From contig CANCPF010000043.1 of NCBI GenBank assembly GCA_947379975.1, forward strand, positions 1 to 10,318: a DNA stretch of 10,318 bases. Direction: 5' to 3'. Made by a program: the position numbers and the translations under genes. The notes under the pieces were generated by a model that was not told where the DNA came from, made no database searches, and saw only the letters and a program-made list of their open reading frames with translations. Positions 1-5,991 of the stretch are shown in pieces. Within the stretch, counting starts at the first letter, position 1. Every line of letters starts with the position of its first letter. Source of the stretch: Methylophilaceae bacterium (GTDB taxonomy: Bacteria > Pseudomonadota > Gammaproteobacteria > Burkholderiales > Methylophilaceae).

Positions 1-124
1 CAGCTTTAGCCAAGTCGCTGAAATTTATCTTAATGCTACCAGACTGCTTCGCCTCTACTACAAGTAGCTTAATTGCAACCCGTACAGCATCTTTAAGCAA
101 ATCACCCCTCAAGACCTTAGTCAT
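1..124 (-). CDS. Small protein gene downstream of the recombinases (partial, 3' end outside window)
   Basis: An open frame starts with ATG at 124-122 and is still open after 41 codons at the window edge. The start is supported by an AGGAG Shine-Dalgarno sequence 7 nt upstream (132-136). It overlaps the end of the 724-residue recombinase gene by 8 bp (ATGACTAA), the same coupling style as the other junctions in this operon. The visible protein begins MTKVLRGDLLKDAV and is helical and basic. It ends at INFSDLAKA, which reads like the first helix of a helix-turn-helix. In Tn554-type elements the third gene, tnpC, encodes a small accessory DNA-binding protein placed after the recombinases, and this gene sits in the equivalent place. 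That parallel is inference, because too little of the protein is visible to assign a family. Confidence 0.6.
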   Translation of the reverse strand, partial: MTKVLRGDLLKDAVRVAIKLLVVEAKQSGSIKINFSDLAKA

Positions 125-2291
125 TTAAGGGCTCCTGATGTTTAGTTAGCGCATTAAGCAAATCATGAGTATTTTTCTCAATACGAATAAAATGTTGATA
201 CTGTGGAGACTCGATTGGAATAACCGACTTAGCAATCGCCGCCTCTCGATTTATACGCTCAATCTCCTCAATTGACTTTGAGTCATCAGGCTCGACCTCA
301 AGGTGCTCACAAACCCCATCACTTTGCTCATGATCCCCAGTAAAACAGCCCAGATAATGAGGGCAAGGCATAGCGCTCCAGTTGTTTGAGCACAAACCGT
401 GGGGCATCAGGTTGACCATAACAGTACTCGCTGCAAGGTAGCTTTCTGCCTTGTCCCGTGAGTTTTCCGCGATCTTACTATAAGTTGAAGTGATATGACC
501 CAACACATCTCCATTACGAATACTCTCCCGCAATCTAATTGCCCTAGTATTATCATCAGTTTGATCGTAGATAGAATTTGATGAGACTTTTCGTCCAAAA
601 ATTAATGCTATCTGATCTTCAGACAAGCCCCCTTTTTGATACATGGTATTCAACCAGTGGCGTATGTCATGCCAAGTAAAAGTCGCTATTTCCTCTGTTC
701 TTGGATCCAGAATGCCAAGTCTACTGAAACAAGAGTCTTGATTACTTCTAGTTCCGCGTGATTTTTTCTCTCCGCTCAACCACCTTGCAAACATACAATC
801 ATCAACATAACTGATTTCACTGGATTTAGTCTCACGAGCATCTGTAAGAGTGTATTTTCGTAATACAAACAAAGCATCCTCAGCTTTAAGTATGGGATTT
901 TCGTTTTTGTCTACAATAAGAGAAGTGTAGCCCGTAAATCTATATTTTAATTCTAAGTCAGGTCTAGGTTCCGGATTAGGGTACGATTCCCCAGCTATCT
1001 GGCAAATTTTAGCATCATCTATAATGTCACGAATCCACTCTCGCTTAGTTACTTGAAGCTCAATACCTATAATCTTTATCAGTCCAGACATGGAAATCAC
1101 TCGTGTGTCATTGTCCCAAGAGGAGCTCTCATATTTTCTTGACTTTGATGGGGATAATTTACCTGAGTTAACGGCCAGTTGTTGCAACTCCAATTGATGA
1201 AGCCTATTGCGATCAATTCCTAAATTTCTAGATACCGCACTTAGATTACCTTTGTTGCGATCAAGCTCCCCCAAAACGTCAATGTAAATCTTCTTCTTTT
1301 CAAACCAAGCACCTGCTAAATTAAAAAGATGATGGTCAGGCTTGGAAGTCCAATCGTGTGCCATCCTGGCAATGAAATATCCAGTAGCTTCCTTATTGGC
1401 CAGGATATCTCTCCACCTATAAGACTCCCCCTCTTTGCCTGCTGCACGACCTAACTCTCTGCCAGGCTCGGTCAATTCAGTAATAAATTCAACCGCCTTG
1501 ATTACTGCGGGCACAATACTTTCAGGAATCCAACGAACTCCTAATTTTCCCGACTTTTCAGGGAAGTAACGCAGCCCTGTCTGCCCTTCCTCTTCAACAA
1601 TACAATCAACAGGTAATGTTGTTAATTCGTTAACTCTGAATCCACAACTTACGTTTAAGACTAAGGCTGACAAGAAGAATCGATCCTTAATAACTAGATT
1701 CTCTCGAGAGCGGGTTGCTAATAAATCTCGCAGTACCTCCGTCGGAATTAGTTTTTGGTCACGGCCTGATTGATTTGCTTTCCTACCATGATAGTTATGA
1801 GATTTTAGTGGTGACTTGTATGTAATTCTTAAACCAACAAAGTCGCTTAACCATGACCCAAAGTTTTGGAGGAAATTGGATATTTTAGCTGGTGTCCCCT
1901 TAGAATGATTTTGTTCGGCCCAAGCCTGCGCCTCCGTAAAGTCTTCATTGTTTAATTTTAAAGCGGATCTGACAGGACCCAAAGCATAGTCGAGCGCAAG
2001 CATACTTCTTGTCGAAAGTTCAGCTAATCCACGATCAGTTTTATTTGTTTCACGTTTAAAAAGAATAAACCACTTAACCAGCAGTTTTAATTCGGTATTT
2101 TGATACTTCTCAAAAGTAACATTGCCAGATTTTCGGTTTCCCCTTCGCCTTACCCATGCGAAAAGATCCCATTTGTCGCTATCAAAATCAACACCAATTG
2201 GCAATTCACTCATGAGCACTGGAAGCATCTGAGAAAACTCAGCACCATTTTCACTTTCAGACATCCATTTGGTTAAATTAGACATCGACAT
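117..2291 (-). CDS. Large tyrosine recombinase/integrase, third of the trio (724 aa)
   Basis: A site-specific recombinase that would act on DNA ends or attachment sites of the element together with the two upstream recombinases. Catalytic-core residues are visible: Arg219 in SCGFRVNELTTL, a probable Lys at 246 or 249 (EKSGK), His541-x-x-Arg544-His545 (WHDIRHW) and the nucleophile Tyr575 (SSNSIYDQ). The usual His/Trp nine residues before Tyr is missing, and Arg567 (FGRK) sits eight before it. About 270 residues separate the Lys region from the HxxR box, far more than in XerC/D-type enzymes of about 300 aa. Residues 343-368 of this insert look like a helix-turn-helix (NLSAVSRNLGIDRNRL). The C-terminus has a cysteine cluster (C634, C643, C649, C661) that may bind zinc. 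The start ATG overlaps the end of the preceding gene by 14 bp. Another in-frame ATG lies two codons later. The recombinase assignment is firm; the element family is not. Confidence 0.85.
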   Translation of the reverse strand: MSMSNLTKWMSESENGAEFSQMLPVLMSELPIGVDFDSDKWDLFAWVRRRGNRKSGNVTFEKYQNTELKLLVKWFILFKRETNKTDRGLAELSTRSMLALDYALGPVRSALKLNNEDFTEAQAWAEQNHSKGTPAKISNFLQNFGSWLSDFVGLRITYKSPLKSHNYHGRKANQSGRDQKLIPTEVLRDLLATRSRENLVIKDRFFLSALVLNVSCGFRVNELTTLPVDCIVEEEGQTGLRYFPEKSGKLGVRWIPESIVPAVIKAVEFITELTEPGRELGRAAGKEGESYRWRDILANKEATGYFIARMAHDWTSKPDHHLFNLAGAWFEKKKIYIDVLGELDRNKGNLSAVSRNLGIDRNRLHQLELQQLAVNSGKLSPSKSRKYESSSWDNDTRVISMSGLIKIIGIELQVTKREWIRDIIDDAKICQIAGESYPNPEPRPDLELKYRFTGYTSLIVDKNENPILKAEDALFVLRKYTLTDARETKSSEISYVDDCMFARWLSGEKKSRGTRSNQDSCFSRLGILDPRTEEIATFTWHDIRHWLNTMYQKGGLSEDQIALIFGRKVSSNSIYDQTDDNTRAIRLRESIRNGDVLGHITSTYSKIAENSRDKAESYLAASTVMVNLMPHGLCSNNWSAMPCPHYLGCFTGDHEQSDGVCEHLEVEPDDSKSIEEIERINREAAIAKSVIPIESPQYQHFIRIEKNTHDLLNALTKHQEPLND
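132..136 (-). promoter_or_regulatory. Ribosome binding site of the small fourth gene
   Basis: On the minus strand AGGAG stands 7 nt before the ATG at 124-122, inside the last codons of the 724-residue recombinase gene. It decides the start of an otherwise truncated small gene and shows that translation is meant to continue past the recombinases. Confidence 0.6.
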
Positions 2292-3810
2292 TTAAACCAC
2301 CACCTTCGATCTGTTGGATAACTTCATTGATTGCATGATGCAGTTGTTCGAAATCCTTGATAGCTTTGCTTCGTCCGTTATGTCCTTCTGCTTGACTCCA
2401 GCGTTCAAATTCATTTTCAACATAGGTGAGAGCCTTGAGGTGGTCTGCCTCTGCCCATGCCAAAAAGTCAGGACATCCGTTATAGCATGCGACGAAAGGC
2501 TGTTTCTTACATCTACCTTGCTTGATAGTATCTTTGCTGCAAGAACCAATAGGCATAGGATTGGCATTGAAAATTGGGATAAAAATCTTTGCTTTTCCTA
2601 GGTCATGGACAATTTTCCCATCAAAATAAATATCGTTGAATCCTTTAAATAAGCCTCCTAACTTTCGATCTGCCCGTTCAATGGCAGGAACGAGATCAGA
2701 TCCAATGGCGTCAATATATGCTTGGGCCGAGGTTATGTCATCATGTTCCAAAATGTGCATGATAACTTCTCTAGAAACACCTTGCGCAACCATGCGGGTA
2801 GCCACTGAATGACGCAAACGATATAGTGTTACATGAAGAATTTTCTTAGTTCTTGGACTGACGATATTTAATCGTTTAGTGAAATATCTGACAGCAGAAC
2901 AGGCATTATGCGAAGATATTTGGTCAGCAAGTTCCACAAATGAAGCATCCCATATAATCAGGCGATTGTATTTTTGTTGAAGTTGCTTTATTTTTGGTCG
3001 ATTGTTAAATGCATTAAACTCTTCTGCTAAAGGCTTAGAGATAGACCATAGATCAGGTGCTAACCCTGTTTGGGCTTTTGCTTTTGGCACCTCAATGAAG
3101 TATTCGGTAATACCATTATTTACTATAGATATAAGTGCATCAGCCTTAATTGAAAGTAATTGCTGAGGTCTCTTTACTAGTTCTAACAAGGTCCAACACA
3201 GAAGTCTAACTGCATGATCCTTGTCAGACTCAATCTCAGGAACCCCTTTAGATACTCTCGATCTAAATAGCTCCAGTTCAGCGGAAGTTAAAGCGCCAAG
3301 CTCAGGGTGCCAGTCTAGGACATAACGTAAAGTTTTAACGTTTGATCTAGCATTCCACTGACGAATACGAACGACTATATTGCTATCAACAAGGTCATTC
3401 CCTGAATATGCAAGTTCAGTAATAATTTGTCTAAAGGTAGATCGGTTATGAGATGTAAGCCTTTCCCAAATATAAACGCACTCGTTTAATCCAAATTTTC
3501 TAAACGAATCGCACTGCTTTGGCCAAAACTCAGATAGTCTGCGCATCAGAAGTTCTATTACACGCACGTAACTTGCAGCGACTTTACTTGATTTAAGTTT
3601 CGCCTCAACTTGAATCTTAATTGGTGCCTTGATATCATCTGGCAGTTGGACATCACCCCAATTAATTGCGGAAACTCGACCCATCCAACCAACCTGCCAA
3701 ACATCATCATTCAGCTCAATAAAGCATGGATTACGAATATCAAATTCATTTTTAATAAATGATATACCCTCTGAATTTACCCATAGATCGGATTCAGCGT
3801 TGTATCTCAT
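2278..3810 (-). CDS. Tyrosine recombinase with C-terminal cysteine cluster, second of the trio (510 aa)
   Basis: A member of the tyrosine recombinase (phage integrase) superfamily. Visible catalytic elements are Arg214 (VKRPQQLLSIK), a candidate Lys at 243 or 245 (VPKAKAQTG), box II Tyr330-x-x-Arg333-His334 (LYRLRHSVATRM), His356 (LEHDDITS) and the nucleophile Tyr365 (AQAYIDA). Box II has Tyr where most relatives have His. The N-terminal 190 residues would hold the DNA-binding domain. After the catalytic domain comes an extension of about 145 residues with Cys424, Cys434, Cys442 and Cys446, suggestive of zinc binding. The start ATG overlaps the stop of the 402-residue recombinase gene as ATGA (4 bp), and the end overlaps the 724-residue gene by 14 bp, so the three are probably made in fixed proportion. 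Its role is likely element excision or integration as part of a multi-recombinase complex. Confidence 0.85.
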   Translation of the reverse strand: MRYNAESDLWVNSEGISFIKNEFDIRNPCFIELNDDVWQVGWMGRVSAINWGDVQLPDDIKAPIKIQVEAKLKSSKVAASYVRVIELLMRRLSEFWPKQCDSFRKFGLNECVYIWERLTSHNRSTFRQIITELAYSGNDLVDSNIVVRIRQWNARSNVKTLRYVLDWHPELGALTSAELELFRSRVSKGVPEIESDKDHAVRLLCWTLLELVKRPQQLLSIKADALISIVNNGITEYFIEVPKAKAQTGLAPDLWSISKPLAEEFNAFNNRPKIKQLQQKYNRLIIWDASFVELADQISSHNACSAVRYFTKRLNIVSPRTKKILHVTLYRLRHSVATRMVAQGVSREVIMHILEHDDITSAQAYIDAIGSDLVPAIERADRKLGGLFKGFNDIYFDGKIVHDLGKAKIFIPIFNANPMPIGSCSKDTIKQGRCKKQPFVACYNGCPDFLAWAEADHLKALTYVENEFERWSQAEGHNGRSKAIKDFEQLHHAINEVIQQIEGGGLNVDV

Positions 3811-5015
3811 TTAGTTAATGACTCCCATTTATTGCCTTGCTGCCAGATGGCTAAAGTCTGAGTTGCTCTATTCCTGATAGCTCGTTGGGTGTATATGTTT
3901 AAGCTTTTAGCGTCACTCCAACCACCAAAGTAAACTAAATCATTAAAATATGCGTCATTTGCAGCCACAGCAGCATATGCTCGATTAAAAAAGGCATGTC
4001 TTGCAATGTGCCAATGGAAGCACTGAACTCCGGATTGCGTTGCATTTTCTTTAGCAATACTAATTGCAGATACGATGGACAAAGGATCTCCAGTTTCGTG
4101 AGTTACCACCAAAAAGTTATGATCTAATAAGAACTGCTTTGCACCTCCTTGCATTTTTCGATAACGATATTTTGAGATATATGCTTGCAATAGCCGAGGA
4201 AGTGGGGAGTCCGCAATTATAAAGCCAAGATCCCTAGATAACGTCTTAGGTCTTGGTGCATACACACCACGCGGGTCAGAGTAATCGTCCCCGCGCTCTT
4301 CAATACGCACCACGCTGATATAATTTTTATTAAATTGAGGGCAGTCTTGAAGTCTCAAAGCAAGTATCTCGCTGATTCTTAATCCCATTTCTATCGCTAG
4401 ATGCCAAATTAGATAATTTCGATAGGCGACCTCTCGAGATATGCCACGTGCAATCGCAGCATTGGGTTTAAGGTGCCTTTCAAGAAGATATACTTCTTCA
4501 TCGGTTAGATCTGGTGCTGCTTTAGTAATGCGAACACGAACGGACTTAGTCCGCCATCCGCTTCTAATTACTAGGTCAGCAGTTTGATTAATAATTGCTG
4601 AATTGCGACCAGAAGGTCGATTAGCTTCCCATTTCCCGCACCAGACACAAAATCTCGCACACTGAGCAATAATTGAATTGAAGGCTTTTGGGGTTAGTGA
4701 TGATCTTCTCTTTGTTTTATAACTTCTTAACCAGTGCGAAAATTGGCGTATTTGAATATCCGATATACCCGTTCCGTTTAATAAAATGGTATCTAGATTT
4801 AACCTATTTGACTCTGCCCATGTGTAAAAATATACAAGTTCAAATAATGACTTTGAGATTGAGTTAGGTGACTTCCCTGAAATCATCTGGTCATGTTCAA
4901 ACAGTGATAGGCAAATAGACGGACTTCCCGTCACTCGATTAGTAACGATAAATCGAGTTTTGCCTGACTCATCTAAGAATCTGCTTATTGCATAGCTAAG
5001 TATAGAAGAGTCCAA
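3807..5015 (-). CDS. Tyrosine recombinase/integrase, first of the trio (402 aa)
   Basis: The most canonical member of the trio. It has a full catalytic set: Arg213 (GLRISEILALRLQD), Lys257 (PRPKTLSRD), His336-x-x-Arg339-His340 (HWHIARHAFF), Trp366 in the His/Trp position (FGGWSDAKS) and Tyr375 (LNIYTQRA), exactly nine residues after Trp366 as in XerD-like enzymes. Residues 45-150 probably form the N-terminal SAM-like DNA-binding domain. The size of about 400 aa is normal for an integrase. The proposed start is TTG at 5015-5013. No ATG in this frame lies upstream before the next stop, the first internal Met is residue 44, and no clear Shine-Dalgarno sequence is seen, so the start is uncertain. 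It is the promoter-proximal gene of the recombinase operon and overlaps the next gene by 4 bp (ATGA). Confidence 0.88.
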   Translation of the reverse strand: MDSSILSYAISRFLDESGKTRFIVTNRVTGSPSICLSLFEHDQMISGKSPNSISKSLFELVYFYTWAESNRLNLDTILLNGTGISDIQIRQFSHWLRSYKTKRRSSLTPKAFNSIIAQCARFCVWCGKWEANRPSGRNSAIINQTADLVIRSGWRTKSVRVRITKAAPDLTDEEVYLLERHLKPNAAIARGISREVAYRNYLIWHLAIEMGLRISEILALRLQDCPQFNKNYISVVRIEERGDDYSDPRGVYAPRPKTLSRDLGFIIADSPLPRLLQAYISKYRYRKMQGGAKQFLLDHNFLVVTHETGDPLSIVSAISIAKENATQSGVQCFHWHIARHAFFNRAYAAVAANDAYFNDLVYFGGWSDAKSLNIYTQRAIRNRATQTLAIWQQGNKWESLTK

Positions 5016-5043
5016 ATAATTTACAATTAGTTGCGTATTGATG

Positions 5044-5072
5044 AGTATAAATTACCACTTACAAGTTGAAAA
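5044..5072 (-). promoter_or_regulatory. Possible promoter of the recombinase operon
   Basis: On the minus strand a -35-like TTTTCA (5072-5067) and a -10-like TATACT (5049-5044; five of six consensus bases) are separated by 17 nt. Transcription would start near 5037, about 22 nt before the TTG start. The sequence is AT-rich, so chance matches are common. The position, between the nrdJb terminator and the first recombinase gene, supports it. Confidence 0.35.
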
Positions 5073-5080
5073 AACAAGTT
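5061..5080. repeat. Two direct ACAAGTT repeats flanking the putative -35 element
   Basis: ACAAGTT occurs at 5061-5067 and again at 5074-5080, a 13-bp period. The first copy is also the right arm of a small palindrome, ACTT-AC-AAGT (5057-5066). The copies bracket the predicted -35 of the recombinase operon. They could be recombinase arm-type sites or operator half-sites, or chance in AT-rich DNA. Confidence 0.35.
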
Positions 5081-5082
5081 AT

Positions 5083-5115
5083 AAAAAAAGCCGCACCCAT
5101 AATAGACGCGGCTTT
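5083..5115 (-). terminator. Rho-independent terminator of the nrdJa-nrdJb operon
   Basis: A perfect 8-bp stem (AAAGCCGC at 5087-5094, GCGGCTTT at 5108-5115) has a 13-nt loop. Read on the minus strand it is followed by a run of T that continues to 5083. The T tract lies only on that side, so it terminates leftward transcription, 71 bp after the nrdJb stop. It separates nrdJ transcription from the recombinase operon. Confidence 0.85.
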
Positions 5116-5130
5116 CGAAGCTAATGCTAT

Positions 5131-5144
5131 AGTATTTATATACT
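5131..5144. repeat. Short palindrome between nrdJb and its terminator
   Basis: AGTAT and ATACT form a 5-bp inverted repeat with a TTAT centre. It lies in the AT-rich 71 bp between the nrdJb stop and the terminator, where nothing else is recognisable. It might be an attachment-site core or simply chance. Confidence 0.25.
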
Positions 5145-5186
5145 TCAGATTATAAGTCTTGTATTAATGTTTACACTTCATAGGTA

Positions 5187-5900
5187 TCATGAGCACTTAC
5201 TCTCACCACAATTTAGACAAGTTAAGCAGCCATCCATCACAATAGAGGCTTTGGTGTTGCATTTATTGCACAACTGAGCGCCTTTAGGGAAGCCATCAGT
5301 ATTCACTTCTTCACCAGATTTGGCTTGTTTTTCCATATACTCTGAGCGTTTTTCATCGACTAATTTTTGTTGATGTTGGTCTAAACCAGGCTTTTTAAGC
5401 ATGCCGATTTCTTGTAGATGTTGCTCAACAACTTCACCGATTTCTGCCACTAAACTAGGGATGAATTTACCACCTTTTTTAAAGTAGCCGCCGCTTGGTT
5501 CAAAAACACTTCTAAGTTCTTCTACCAAAAACGTTACATCGCCACCTTTACGGAACACGGCAGACATAACGCGTGTCAGCGCAACAATCCACTGAAAGTG
5601 CTCCATGTTTTTGGAGTTGATGAATATTTCGAATGGACGACGATGTTCTTGTGGCGTACCTTCGTTCATGATCACATCATTAATGGTGATGTAAAGCGCA
5701 TGCTCGGTTACCGGTGTTTTAATTTTATAGGTATTGCCAACTAGTTTGTCTGGACGGCTGAGTGGCTCACCTAATTGGACAACTTTGCCTGCGGCTTCTT
5801 TTTGTGCGGCTAATTCTGCAACTTTCACTTCTGCATCTTTTTTATCTTGTTCGTTCACTAGCGCGTAGCCGACGATTTTTTTCTCTATTTTAACTGTCAT
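5187..5900 (-). CDS. nrdJb: Class II ribonucleotide reductase, small/C-terminal component NrdJb (237 aa)
   Basis: The second polypeptide of a split adenosylcobalamin-dependent ribonucleotide reductase. In Pseudomonas aeruginosa a 731-residue NrdJa and a protein of about 230 residues, NrdJb, are both needed for activity, and the sizes here (725 and 237) match that layout. The central region (residues 58-155) has the conserved run HALYITINDV, RRPFEIFINSKN, TRVMSAVFRKGGD and GGYFKKGGKFIPSLV, as found in the C-terminal part of single-chain NrdJ proteins. The C-terminus is a cysteine-rich ribbon with C211, C214, C225, C228, C231 and C236, probably zinc-binding and possibly part of the thiol relay that re-reduces the active site (inference). 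The ATG at 5900 has AGGAG 8 nt upstream (5909-5913). The gene follows nrdJa after 91 bp and ends before a clear terminator. Confidence 0.85.
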   Translation of the reverse strand: MTVKIEKKIVGYALVNEQDKKDAEVKVAELAAQKEAAGKVVQLGEPLSRPDKLVGNTYKIKTPVTEHALYITINDVIMNEGTPQEHRRPFEIFINSKNMEHFQWIVALTRVMSAVFRKGGDVTFLVEELRSVFEPSGGYFKKGGKFIPSLVAEIGEVVEQHLQEIGMLKKPGLDQHQQKLVDEKRSEYMEKQAKSGEEVNTDGFPKGAQLCNKCNTKASIVMDGCLTCLNCGESKCS

Positions 5901-5920
5901 AATATTTTCTCCTGTTTGCC

Positions 5921-5988
5921 GTCATACCAGCCTAAGCTGGTATCCAACGAATTTAAGTCACTAGGTTCCGTATCGAGTAAGGAATGAC
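5921..5988. repeat. 68-bp palindromic intergenic repeat with two hairpins
   Basis: The segment begins GTCAT and ends ATGAC, so it has inverted ends. Its left hairpin is a perfect 8-bp stem (ATACCAGC 5924-5931, GCTGGTAT 5936-5943) with a CTAA loop. Its right hairpin pairs TTCCGTA with TAAGGAA with one mismatch around a 5-nt loop. The layout (GTCAT, hairpin, about 20 bp, hairpin, GGAATGAC) resembles the small mobile palindromic repeats scattered in many proteobacterial genomes, a MITE- or REP-like class. It fills most of the nrdJa-nrdJb gap and is transcribed with them. No second copy was seen in this window. Confidence 0.65.
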
Positions 5989-5991
5989 AAA

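Noticed and set aside
2314..2601. Plus-strand 95-codon frame antisense to the 510-residue recombinase gene
   Set aside because: It lies wholly opposite a well-supported gene, has no recognisable motif, and is a typical chance antisense frame.
117..5015. Firm assignment as a RIT element or a gamma-mobile-trio
   Set aside because: RIT recombinases are all about 300-400 residues, while here two are much larger; GMT membership cannot be decided without a profile search, so the family is left open.
5087..5115. Bidirectional terminator
   Set aside because: Only the minus-strand side has a T run; on the plus strand the stem is followed by CGAAG.
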